Of a stretch of DNA of 64,000 bases, positions 27,501 through 37,500 are shown piece by piece (the first letter of the stretch is position 1; each line of letters begins with the position of its first letter). This DNA is from UBA8524 sp964215915 (GTDB lineage Bacteria; Bacteroidota; Bacteroidia; UBA8524). Both the position numbers and the translations under genes were made by a program. The notes beneath the pieces are model-generated. The model searched no databases. It was not told the DNA's origin and saw nothing but the letters and a program-made list of their open reading frames with translations. The stretch is from the NCBI GenBank assembly GCA_964215915.1, contig CAXPEB010000066.1:38915-102914 (forward strand). Direction: 5' to 3'.

Positions 27501-29027
27501 GAGCAACTGGATTCTGTACGGATAGATGTTCGTGATAGCCTAAGGCTTCAGTTACCTCTGGATACTCCGTATTGTTATGGCGAAACGGTGAACCTTCAGG
27601 CTCAGGCATCTGGTGGATTGCCAGCTGGATACGATTTTGTCTGGAAAGATCCGGCGGATAATATTCTGTCTTCCACATCGGATATTCAGTTCCGTATCAC
27701 TACGGTTACCGACCTCAGGCTGTTTCTTGAAGACGGTTGCTCCGTTTTTGGGGATTCCCTGAGTCTGCAACTGAAACCTGGCCCGGAACTGAAAATTGCG
27801 CCTCAATCGGATACCACCTTGTGTTACGATGAAATATTCCGGTTTACTCCATGGATTACCGAAGGAAACGGAGGACCATACGGGTATACTTCTTCGCCCC
27901 ATGACAGTGCTGCTTTGTACAACGGTATTGTGGCGCAGAGTGATGAGATCATACGGATAATAGCCCATGACGGCTGCAGCGATGACGATACGATTGAGTT
28001 CCGTATAGATGTTCTGGATCCTATCCAGGTCATATTCCCGAATGATACCCAGGTATGCCAGGGTGTGAGTATGGATTTGCAGCCTCAGGTTTCCGGAGGC
28101 CTTACAGATTCGATCCGCTATTACTGGAACGGAGTCGAAAGTCAGTTGAATCAGCAATTGCTTCTGGAGAGGGATACGTCTTTGGAGTTTTGTGTGCGAG
28201 ATGGATGCAGCCAGGATTATTGCGACTCCCTGTATGTGGGAGTATACCCGCTTCAATCTGCTTTGTTTGATCTCCTGGATTCTCCGCTTTGTGTGCCGGG
28301 GAATATCCGCATGCAAGTGCGCTTCCCGTCAGCAGGCTCTGTATATCATTGGACCATTTCTCCGGGGACTTCGGATTCCCTGACTTCCGACCCTGACTTT
28401 GAATATGTGCTAACGGCTCCGGGCAATTACCTGCTGGAGTTATTCGTGGAAGACGCGAACGGTTGTATTTCTCCGACGGAAACCGAAGCAGGTCGTGCTT
28501 ATCCATACCCAAGTGCTCTATTCACCTTGTCGGATACGGTACCTAAAATTGAACAGACCCTGGAAATACATGTGGCTGACCAAAGTGTGGTTCAACTGCA
28601 ATGGAGTCTTGACGGTATCGATAGCGTCGGAGTCCAAAATTATTTATGGATGAGTGAGGATACCGGCCACTTTGAACTGGAGCTGATAGGAGCCAATCGT
28701 TGGGGATGTTACGACACCTTTATGATGCCCTTCCGGGTTCGGTATCCGATGAATTGTTTTGTTCCGAATGCATTCTCTCCATTCGGATTGGAGTCGAACA
28801 GAGAATTTCGCCCTGTTTGTGAATCGGTTTATGAATCGGAACTGATTATCTATAACCGTTGGGGAGAAATCATTTTCAGGACAAATGATCCTGAGGGCTC
28901 CTGGGATGGAAAGGATCCGAAGACCGGTGAATACTTCCAATCAGGAGTATACTTGTACCTTTTCAGAGCCAGGGATGGTTTCGGAGAAATATTCCAGCAA
29001 TCCGGTACGGTGACGCTATTATTATGA
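24576..29027 (+). CDS. Secreted beta-propeller/Ig-repeat protein with T9SS type B (gliding-motility-type) sorting domain
   Basis: 1483 residues from ATG 24576, chosen because GGGAGG lies five bases upstream and the earlier in-frame ATG (24528) is inside a terminator. The signal peptide ends near residue 27 (LPGFSQ). Residues about 25-485 form SBBP-like propeller repeats (DSVGNIYVLGWY, DPDGHAYIAG, DPLGNIVW). About 600-1240 is a run of roughly seven Ig-like modules of 80-90 residues, each with a D-T-x-x-C start, SGG, Y-x-W and a DGC/DQC end, similar to SprB-type repeats. The last 90 residues (NCFVPNAFSPFG, IIYNRWGEIIF, SGVYLYLF) are the type B sorting domain found in gliding-motility adhesins. 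The family is exported by T9SS; a role in adhesion or gliding is inference. Confidence 0.85.
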   Translation: MKRNNLPGVRITIWLLGIVFFLPGFSQRLEWSELDENQAEFGFIGYKGARKNVTIDGSGNIISCAPFGNQVYVGANVHNAAFETLIVKRSPDGQVIWSRTLNGTGFKSGHSIHADSVGNIYVLGWYYGNSSIQGTNLYSYGNYDCFVVKLNAAGQIIYTRTFGGSGYDYPIAITSDPDGHAYIAGRLSLTLQCGPMTLVTMSASSHFLLCLDATGSPVYLRNVCQKAGTDWGKGDLSRSYQGKLAMVSTYLNNSGFQGFSLNGSGGYLAIIDETNGDIEHVVKAGAEAWVVDHEPGGNVVVLGLQQSSTDSVGGNELPVLNTANQLFLARVSGNGVTSRIRVMPKINGNYQNNEGIRGLHISQAGELFLSGEMTSPFLASPNKTVNMNLAHNSSKPQAVLFKMNEQFECLWFVGVGSVDTLAQPNSNLGCGVYTDPLGNIVWCTMNEANSVVRSKLLLNNDTFITDSLRSRFEAYGIHYWKFSEPFIRTLDPTNNAYCPGDTLTANFVKNGIFNQGNRFYLELSDSVGSFEYPLVLDSLQDTGVVTLKGAIPLFQTPSGQYRYRVRSDNPAVYGSISSLPIEVRGKPNADAGPDFLFCLGDTVYIEGSGGGSYRWEPHAGSIQTDSAMLITLPNNHSTYILRVTDSVSTCINYDTVSIQYRQAVKLKPMNDSLLCAGQRAVFYGGILEGDTSRAAYTWLDSSGNILAQADSLVLFANNPQRITLIAWDSCSILRDTLHFHTSIRDPLSIRVTPDTLLCFNSQSQITATASGGEQSGYRFLWYDAQSNALRKVGATMDTLLTDSLRLRVKVEDGCSAVPDSSEVLLRVSQIPAVDLPDTVFACYGDSIYLHATTSGGYPAPFNYSWKSGPYGTSDSFLIVASANETVGLRVRDACGILASTKTLLQVRVPKNIQIRQDTLVCVGEQVLIYASGAEQDTGQYGFYWEGDTLSSNYFYRTFYEDQVLHLRIVDQCDESEQLDSVRIDVRDSLRLQLPLDTPYCYGETVNLQAQASGGLPAGYDFVWKDPADNILSSTSDIQFRITTVTDLRLFLEDGCSVFGDSLSLQLKPGPELKIAPQSDTTLCYDEIFRFTPWITEGNGGPYGYTSSPHDSAALYNGIVAQSDEIIRIIAHDGCSDDDTIEFRIDVLDPIQVIFPNDTQVCQGVSMDLQPQVSGGLTDSIRYYWNGVESQLNQQLLLERDTSLEFCVRDGCSQDYCDSLYVGVYPLQSALFDLLDSPLCVPGNIRMQVRFPSAGSVYHWTISPGTSDSLTSDPDFEYVLTAPGNYLLELFVEDANGCISPTETEAGRAYPYPSALFTLSDTVPKIEQTLEIHVADQSVVQLQWSLDGIDSVGVQNYLWMSEDTGHFELELIGANRWGCYDTFMMPFRVRYPMNCFVPNAFSPFGLESNREFRPVCESVYESELIIYNRWGEIIFRTNDPEGSWDGKDPKTGEYFQSGVYLYLFRARDGFGEIFQQSGTVTLLL

Positions 29028-29057
29028 ATGCCCCAGCCCAATTAAGGACCGGGGCAT
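29028..29057 (+). terminator. Hairpin after the type B surface protein, possible terminator
   Basis: ATGCCCC and GGGGCAT (7 bp) enclose a partly paired 16-base loop directly after the stop codon. No T tract follows, so termination is uncertain. It could also stabilise the mRNA 3' end. Confidence 0.4.
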
Positions 29058-29231
29058 ATCACCAAACCAAATAATGAGTATTCTACCCGAATATAGATAT
29101 ATATACCTAGTTGGGAAAGTATTTAATCGATCTCGAAAACCTTTTCGATAAAAGGCTTTCAGGGGATGAAAAGTGATAAATTATTAAGGATAAATCTGGA
29201 TTCTTATCGGCTATTTCGGTAATTCGTTGTC

Positions 29232-29795
29232 ATGATCGATTGGTCTTCATTTCGTCCCGAAAAAGGATGCCTTTTACTTTCCGAGCCGACTCTCGCCGAT
29301 CCCAATTTTGCCCGGACTGTTGTGCTGTTGGTTGCCCATAATGAGGAAGGTTCTGTCGGGTTTGTGTTGAACCGGAGCCTGGAACTGGGTTTGTCTGATT
29401 TTGGCGAGTCTTTTTCCGGTATAGAGGAGAAGGTGTATGAGGGAGGGCCGGTAGAACTGGAAACCCTGCATTATCTGCATGATTCCGGTGAGCAGATCCC
29501 CGGGGCAGAGCGGGTGATGGATGGCCTGTATTGGGGCGGAGATTTTGAACTGATGATGCAGCTGCAACGTGGTGGGGAAGGAAAGGTGCATTCCCGTTAT
29601 TTCCTGGGATACAGCGGTTGGGGGCCTGGTCAGCTTGAGGCAGAAATGCAGGAGCAAACCTGGCTGACCATACGAGTCGAAGCGCCATTGATTTGGGACA
29701 CACCGGCAACACAGTTGTGGGAAACCTGTATCCGCCGTCTTGGCGGTGAAGCGGCACGCCTTGCAGGTTATCCCATGGATCCCCGCTGGAACTGA
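29232..29795 (+). CDS. yqgE: YqgE/AlgH family protein (UPF0301)
   Basis: 187 residues, the normal size for this family. The opening GCLLLSEPTLADPNFARTV, the segment GSVGFVLNRSL and the region YEGGPVELETLHYLH are typical. The fold is known, but the biochemical role is not firmly established; in Pseudomonas the homologue AlgH was linked to regulation of alginate genes. It is a cytosolic single-domain protein. It is convergent with the lipoprotein gene downstream, and the two stop codons are directly adjacent (29793-29795 and 29796-29798). Confidence 0.9.
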   Translation: MIDWSSFRPEKGCLLLSEPTLADPNFARTVVLLVAHNEEGSVGFVLNRSLELGLSDFGESFSGIEEKVYEGGPVELETLHYLHDSGEQIPGAERVMDGLYWGGDFELMMQLQRGGEGKVHSRYFLGYSGWGPGQLEAEMQEQTWLTIRVEAPLIWDTPATQLWETCIRRLGGEAARLAGYPMDPRWN

Positions 29796-30806
29796 TCAAG
29801 GATAACCGTTCACTTTATCATAGCACAATCCAGCGCATTGCTGCAGAGCACTACGAAGCAAATTGATATCGTTGCCCTTGCTCATAACTGATAGCAGGAA
29901 GGGATGCCTCGGATGATATACAATGGCTACCTGGTGTAGCTGTACCGGAAATTCCGGATTCATTTCACTTACATTAAAACGTACTCCGAATTTGTGTGCC
30001 ATGGATATGCCGGCGGGGATACTCTTGCGAAATCCCTGGCCGTAACGACTTCGGCTTAGCATCTGCAAGGCCCGGTTGGAATGATCGGGATTCAGATAGC
30101 TGCCCTGGTATAGTGCTTCCATCATAGCGGCAAAATGACCGATCCGAACAATATCTTCCAGGTTATTTGAGGTGGGCGGCAGGGTGGCCTTCAGGTCGTT
30201 TTCTACCCGAACAAGCAAATAAGGGTCCTGTTGTTCAAGGAACTGGAGCAGGGCGAGAGTGGCGTTATTGTCCGAATGGCTCACCATAATCTGCATCAAC
30301 TCCGTAACGGGGTATGCCTTTCCGGATTCAAAGGTCCAGGATTCGTTTTCTTCCAGGTTTTTATCGATCAGTCCCGGGTCAGCTTGGCCCGGAATCAACA
30401 TTTGATTGAGGATATTTCCTTTTTCTTCTTCCAGCTTAAAACAGGCAATCAGAATGGGGATTTTCAGTAAAGAAGCTGGGACGTAGCGCGTAGTGGAATC
30501 CAGCTGAAAACCCAGTCCGGTATTAAGATCGACCCATTGAATGGAAAGAGCCCGGATGCTTCCGTTGTGGCATAGTGCAAGCCGGAGAGAATCCAGATCA
30601 TGCTCAAGTCCTGTAACAAATGCCGTGTTAAGCTTTTCCCGTTTCAAGCCGGATAGGCTGTCATTCAGGAGAGGAAACAGAGATGCCTCCGAAGGGATGT
30701 TTGGCTTGTGACTGTTGTCCGGTTGTTTCTTCCTTTCCCCACAGGAAACCAGAAAAGGAATAAGAAAAAGGATCAGGTAATGGACAGTTCTTTTATTGGG
30801 TTTCAC
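29796..30806 (-). CDS. Class-A-beta-lactamase-fold serine hydrolase lipoprotein
   Basis: 336 residues. An N-terminal lipobox (FLVSC, Cys about 22) predicts a lipoprotein. Active-site motifs of the penicillin-recognising fold are visible: S112-x-x-K115 (SLLK), the SDN triad at 178-180 (SHSDNNAT), and HKFG at 271-274 where KTG/KSG would be expected. I find no ExxLN omega-loop motif, which true class A beta-lactamases need for deacylation. It therefore more likely acts as a peptidase or esterase-type relative, or as a penicillin-binding protein, than as a resistance enzyme. It is a single gene, convergent with yqgE, and its upstream side faces a 700-base gap. Confidence 0.8.
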   Translation of the reverse strand: MKPNKRTVHYLILFLIPFLVSCGERKKQPDNSHKPNIPSEASLFPLLNDSLSGLKREKLNTAFVTGLEHDLDSLRLALCHNGSIRALSIQWVDLNTGLGFQLDSTTRYVPASLLKIPILIACFKLEEEKGNILNQMLIPGQADPGLIDKNLEENESWTFESGKAYPVTELMQIMVSHSDNNATLALLQFLEQQDPYLLVRVENDLKATLPPTSNNLEDIVRIGHFAAMMEALYQGSYLNPDHSNRALQMLSRSRYGQGFRKSIPAGISMAHKFGVRFNVSEMNPEFPVQLHQVAIVYHPRHPFLLSVMSKGNDINLLRSALQQCAGLCYDKVNGYP

Positions 30807-31507
30807 GCTGTTGCAATCATAAGAATATAACTAGTAAAATACAATCTTAATTGAGGCTATTTTCAAGAGGTCTTGTTTTCAGGGAAATTGATGTGAATGC
30901 TGAGTATACGGGCTTTATGAGGGATAGGTAGTGTTATTTATGTGTGTTACATAGGTATAATAGCTAGGTGTAGATATTAATCGAAAACACGGATATGCTT
31001 GAACTATGTAGTTGTTAATAATAGGTATATTGCATGCGGATTTGAATGTAAACCAAACCGTAATCATAGTCTGCCGGCAGCAAATTTAATTGCCGTCAGT
31101 TGGATTGCAGACCAGACATCCAACTCCTATCATCAAACCCAAAGTTATCAAGTAATGAGTATGCGTATCTCGCTGTGGACAACAGGTGTTGTCCGGCAGT
31201 TTGCGGGTGTTCGCGGGTATCCGGTTATTTCTTCCGGTGTTCCGTGGTGGAGTTTGGTTTCTTCCATGAAGCCCTTACTTCCTCATAGCATTCCTGTGTC
31301 TTTTGGGTTTTTATCACTGCAAACCGGGCTTTTGCCGGTTTCATCTTCAGGCTCATCCTTTGGGCCCGATCGCGAATTTTCGGGGTCATTTATCCTGCTT
31401 CAGCCACTATTTCTCTTTTCAGACAGTGGCTTGAACGGGTTCCCCGGCTATTCCCTGCTTTCGCAATCAGAATCCAAATCACAATAGAAAACAAACCAGA
31501 GAATGTA
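30807..31507 (+). other. Intergenic region upstream of the glycine-rich surface protein
   Basis: AT-rich at first (30820-31100), then more mixed. An open frame of 162 codons (30999-31487) exists, but its translation is rich in S, F and L with no domain and no ribosome site, so I do not call it. A short inverted repeat ACAACAGGTGTTGT lies near 31178. This is probably the regulatory region for the divergent lipoprotein and surface-protein genes; I cannot place a promoter with confidence. Confidence 0.4.
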
Positions 31508-34500
31508 ATGAGAAACATGTTACTCAAACGAGCGTGGCCAGTTCTGGCCGCATGTGTGCTGTTTATTACTACCACGCATGCCCAGACGTACACGTTCACG
31601 AATGCAGGTGCAGCGGGTCAGTATGGACCGACCCAGGCACAAGTGAACACAGCCTATACCGGTACTCCCCTTGCCGGACAGGTATTAGTCAGCGGGGGGA
31701 TTCAGTACTGGATCGTTCCGCAAACCGGACTTTACAGTATTGCGGCTACCGGTGCCAAAGGTTATGGCACCTATGGAGGCCGCGGGGCCTATATGTCGGG
31801 TGAATTTATCCTGAATGCCGGTGATACGCTTAAGATCCTGGTAGGACAAAAAGGAGCTCCTCCTGTCGGGTCAGGTACCAATCAGTACGGTGGGGGAGGC
31901 GGTTCCTTCCTTACCTATTTCAACAATACGCCTATCCTGATCGCAGGTGGCGGCGGTGGTTCCTGGGCTTCTTCCCATACCTCCACAACAGATGCCTCTA
32001 CCGGAACATCCGGTAACACGGCAGCCAACGGTCCTACCAACGGGGCCGGTGGTACCAATGGCGCCGGTGGCGTTGACGGCGGGATCGCCGGTGGCGGTGG
32101 TGGTCTCCTTGGAGATGGAGGAGACGTATCCGGAGGAAAAGCATTCATTAACGGTGGTGCCGGCGGACGTGCGGCAACCAACGGTGGTGAAGGTGGCTTT
32201 GGCGGCGGCGGCGGTGCCAACAGCTGGGATAACCGGCGTGGCGGCGGTGGCGGTGGCTACAGCGGTGGCGGTGGTGCCGGAAGCACCACAACAGGCTTCC
32301 CCGAAGGCGGCGGTGGCGGTTCCTACAATATCGGAATGAACCAGACCAACATGGCCGGTATAGGTACCGGAGACGGTATCATCGTAATCAAAGTGCTCTC
32401 CTCAGGAGCAACCAACGACGTGGGTGTGATCTCTATCGATTCCCCGAATGTATACTGTGCCGGCATTCACAATGTGGTGGCCACTATCCAGAACTTCGGG
32501 AAGAATGTGGTAGATAGCGTAACACTTAACTGGAGTATGAACGGAGTAGCCCAGACACCCTTCAAATTTATCGGAACCATTGATACCATCGGAGGAACAG
32601 GCGGCCCAACCCGCCAGGTGACCGTTGGATCCTTTAACTTTACCTCTGCGGCCTATACCGTTAAAATTTGGTCCTCCAACCCTAACGGGGGTAATGACAC
32701 CGTCAATACCAACGACACTTTGACCCGGGTAAAACAAGCCAACCTGCCGGCGCCCGGAGGCCTTAAAGCGCTGACCGTAAATCCATACAATGCTACCCTG
32801 GCATGGAGTGGCGGTTCGGTATCCAATACCTGGGCTTATGTAAATGCAACCAGTGCAATTACCCCGACAGGACCCGGTACCGTAGTAGCGCATGATAGCG
32901 TATACCTAACCGGCCTGAACGAAAGAACCACCTACTATTTTTATGTAAGGGAGATCTGCCAGACAGGCGACAGCTCTACCTGGGCCGGGCCACTCGTATA
33001 CCGCACACCCTGTGCAACAATTCTAAATGGTAACTACACGCTGAACCCGGCTTTGCCCGCTTCGGCTACCAACTTCAGAACATTTGCCAATGCCGTACTT
33101 GCCCTTACCGAATGCGGGGTAAGCGGACCGGTAAACATCCATGTGGCTTCCGGCACGTTTAACGAACGTATCGAGATCACGGAAATCCCGGGAGCAAGCA
33201 GCACCAACCTCATCCGTTTTGTCGGTGCCGGACGTACTTCTACCATTCTCAGCAACGCCGGAACCAGTACCGCGAACTTTGTGACCCTTATGTTTGACGG
33301 AGCCGACTTCGTGGAATTCCGTGATATGACCATTAGGGGTACCGGCGCAAGTAACGGTATCGGGGTTATGTTCATCAATAAAGCGGACAGCAATGCGCTG
33401 CGCAATGTGAATGTAACCGTGAATACCACAGCTACCGGTGCTACCGTAACAGGCATTACCTTCTCCGGAAGTAAGACCAGTGCCAGCACCTATGCCGACA
33501 ATGGTAACTACAACCACATCGATAGCGTAACCGTTACCGGAGGATACTACGGAATCCGTTTGAACGGAGGAAGCACCACACTGCCTATCGTAGGGAACAA
33601 AATCACCAATACCACGATCCGGGATCATTATTACTACGGCATCTATGCCTACTACAACAGCCAACTGGTGGTAGACAACTGCTACATGGAAAACACCCGG
33701 AATACGGCCAATGCCGACGGTTTATATACCACCTACATGGGTAACCCCCGGTTTACGAACAATACCATTATTTCCGGCGATTATGCGCTGTACATGAGCA
33801 ACCTTAACACTGCTTATTACGATGCCAACCTCGTTTCGGAAGTAGCCAATAACAAGATCGTAAGTACTGCGGATTATGGGGTTTATGCATCAGGTTCCGG
33901 AAATTTCCGCTTTGTACACAACAGTGTCAGCGTGAGCTCTGCCTATGCGCTTTATTTCACCGGTGGATCGAGTGTCAGGATGTTTAACAACCACATCCAG
34001 AACTACCGAACAAGCGCTAACTCCTATTCGATGTATGCGACCTGCGGCTTTGATTCGCTGGATTACAACAACTACTGGACCCTCGGTACAGGTATCATGT
34101 TCAATTTCCAGGGAACCACGTACAACGATTTTGCAAGTTACCAGGGCGTTGCCGCCGGTTTAGGTTTTGATGTGAATAGCTACAACCAGGATCCCGGCTT
34201 CCTTAGCCCGACCAACCTGGCTCTGGATCAATCCATCATCAACCTCCGCGGAAAATTTGCCGGATGGTACTACGACATCGACGGAAACGAACGTTGCGAG
34301 TTTGCCCCCACTCTCGGAGCGGATGAGTCTTATTTCGCTACGCCTAGCCCCGATGCCATCCTGGTGCAGGAAGACAGCGTATTTGTGTCTTCTCCGGCTA
34401 AATTCTATTCGGCCTTTACCCCGCTCGCCAACGTGTTGCTGGATTATACCTGGTATGTAGACAATGCCGTAGTCTCCAAAGAACGCAACTACCGCCATGT

Positions 34501-37500
34501 ATTCGGTACAACCGGTAATTATGAGGTGAAACTCCGTGTAAGGAGCTGTACCGGTGTGGACAGAGACAGCGTGATGGTGAATGTCATCAATCCCTCCAGC
34601 ATTCCTAATACCGACTTTACAGCCAGCAAACTGGTGGTGGATGTTCTGGAACCCAGTCAACTCAGCGACCTTTCCGATCATGGAGCGACTCAATGGGAAT
34701 GGACGGCTGAACCCAGCTATGATGTGATCTTCTCCGATGCTTTCATCAGCGATCCGCAGGTGCTGTTCCTTAGCCCGGGTGAATACAAAATCTGCCTGAC
34801 TACATGGAATAGTTTCGGACAGGGCAATATGCTTTGTAAAACCGCTTACATCAAAGTGAACGACGACGCCAGCCTGTGTTCGGCTACCGAAAGCACACTC
34901 CCAGCCGGTCGCCTGACCGATGAAGGGGGAGCGAACGGTAACTACACGGCAAACAGCAACTGCAGCTTCCTGATCCATCCCTGCGCCGGCGAAGTAACCC
35001 TGCGTTTCACACAATGGCTGTTGAGCGATGCGGATGATGAATTGAGAGTATATGACGGTACCGATAATTCCGGTACGCTGATCGGAACTTTCAACGGCAA
35101 CTCCAACCTCCCCGGCGGAACAAACGGACTTGTCGCCAGCAGCGGTAAAATGTTTATCGAATGGTCTACCAGTCCGGCCGGACAAACCGCCGGATTCGTG
35201 GCTTACTGGACTTCCACTCCCGACCCGAATACGCCCAAACCGGTTGCGGATTTTGTGACCCAGGATTCGGTGTTTATCGGCCAGGTTGCCAGCTTCGTTT
35301 CCACCAGTACCGGTGACGCACTGAGCTACCAGTGGGATTTTGATGTTCCATTCCTGCAAGCCGGAATTGACGGTGGTAAGAAAGAAAGCGATCGTTACCA
35401 GTGGAATACCCCCGGCACCTATCCCGTAGCCCTTATGGTATATAACTGCGGTGGAGGAGATACCCTTCAGAAACAGATAACCGTTTATGCTCCGGTAAGT
35501 GCTCCGGTAGTTGGTTTTACAGCCAGCCGCACGAAGGTGCCTGTGCTCAGCACCATTACCCTTTTTGATAGCAGCTTACAGGGTGGAACGGCCTGGGAAT
35601 GGACGATTACTCCGGAGGTGACCGTGAACATGATCGGATTGCCTACTGACAAAGACCTGAAAGTAAGCTTCCTGAAAAGCGGTCAATATACCGTGCAGCT
35701 GAAAGTAACCAACTCGGTGGGATCCGATAGTCTTATCAAGACCGCTTATATCGATGTGTTCGATTATTGCAGCCCTGTAGTCGGAAGCGCCAGCAGCGAT
35801 GTGGCCATCAGCCGTGTGAAATTCGGAACGATAGACAATGCCAGCAGCAGCGGCGCGGAAACCTACACCAGCTATGTTGACCTGCTTCCTGCAGTGGACC
35901 TTGCCCTCCGCGACAGCTTTGATATCCGTATCGAACGTCAGAGCACCGTGGATCCGATGAGTAGAAAAGTATGGATCGATTGGAACAACGACGGTGATTT
36001 TACTGATGCCGGAGAAGAAGTGGCCTTCGAAGCTTCCACCAAAAGCCTGTACTATACGGCACGGATCGGTGTTCCGTCAACCGCTAACCTGGGCTTTACC
36101 ACCCTGCGTGTAGGGGTGAGCTACGGACAAGATGCCAATAAACCTTGCGGAATCAACCCGACCGGCGAGTTTGAGGATTACCCGGTACGTATCACGGTAG
36201 ACAAACAAGCCCCGGTTATTACCCTCATGGGTATGGATACCGTTTGGGTGGAACAAGGTTATTCCTATACCGATGCAGGGGCTGTTGCCATGGATAACGT
36301 GGACGGCAACCTCACTCCGGTTATGACCACCCTGAACCCTGTGGACACTGCTATGGTAGGTGTGTATACGGTAAGGTACAATGTGGCGGATAATGATGGA
36401 AATCAGGCAACCGAACGTATACGTGTGGTAGTAGTTACCCCGGATGTTACCAAACCGGTGATTATCCTTACCGGACCGGCCTCCGTTACCGTAACGGCCA
36501 TGACCAACTATACCGACAGTGGAGCTACGGCATCGGATTACTACCTGAAAGACCTGACCCCACAACTTCAGTTCGGAGATAATGTCGACCTGAACAGCCT
36601 GGGAACATACTACTACTGGTACACGGTTGTAGATGCTGTCGGAAACAAAGATTCCGTGGCAAGGGAAGTGGTTGTGGTGGATGATGTGGCTCCGGTACTG
36701 CAACTGGCAGGAGCGAACCCGTTGGTAATGGAAGTCCATACTTCCATCAATGAACCCGGATATACCGTGGGGGATAACTACTACAGCACCGTTTTGGTAG
36801 AGATCGACTCCAGTATGGTGAACAAACACGTTATCGGGGTTTACCCAATGACCTATACCGTAACAGACGGTTCCGGTAATGTGACAGTGGTAACCCGGTT
36901 GGTAAGTGTGGAAGATCATACCTTACCTCTCGTGATCCTTACCGGTGCAGATACCGTGGTGGTGGATGTATTCAATACCTACATTGAGCAAGGCGTTCAG
37001 GTAACCGATAACTACTGTTCAGCCCTGACCTGGTCCGTGAATCAGAAGCCGAACACCTCGGTGCTGGGTGAGTATACCCTGATCTATACCAGTGTGGATT
37101 GTAACGGCAATACGGCTGTTCCGGTTACCCGTATAGTTCGGGTAGTGGATCGCCAGGCTCCGGTACTGACCCTTAACGGCACTGCCGCTGTGAGCATGAT
37201 GCGTTGGGAAAGTTTCACCGACCCGGGTGTGACTATCCGCGACAACTACTACGATGAGAGCATCCTGCAGACAGTTCTGCAAATCAGCGGAAACTTTGAT
37301 CCGAATTGGGTTGGCTTTTACAGCATCTGTTACCAGGTAACCGATCCTTCCGGAAACGTTTCCGCACAGGTATGCCGTACCATCGAAGTGCTGGAAAATA
37401 CCACCGGAGTTCAGGATATGAACGGATCGGCAATTGTGCTCTATCCGAACCCTGCCACCGGTTTGGTTACCGTGGATTTCGGAAGTGTTCTGACCGAGTC

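Noticed and set aside
30999..31487. 162-codon open frame before the glycine-rich surface protein
   Set aside because: Composition, absence of a ribosome site and lack of any domain argue for a chance frame in a regulatory gap.
31885..32335. GGTGGCGG repeats considered as a CRISPR or intergenic repeat array
   Set aside because: There are no spacers, and the stretch is in frame and encodes a glycine-rich domain.
34160..35359. 399-codon antisense open frame inside a surface-protein gene
   Set aside because: It is a shadow of strongly biased coding DNA on the other strand; its translation has no signal or domain.
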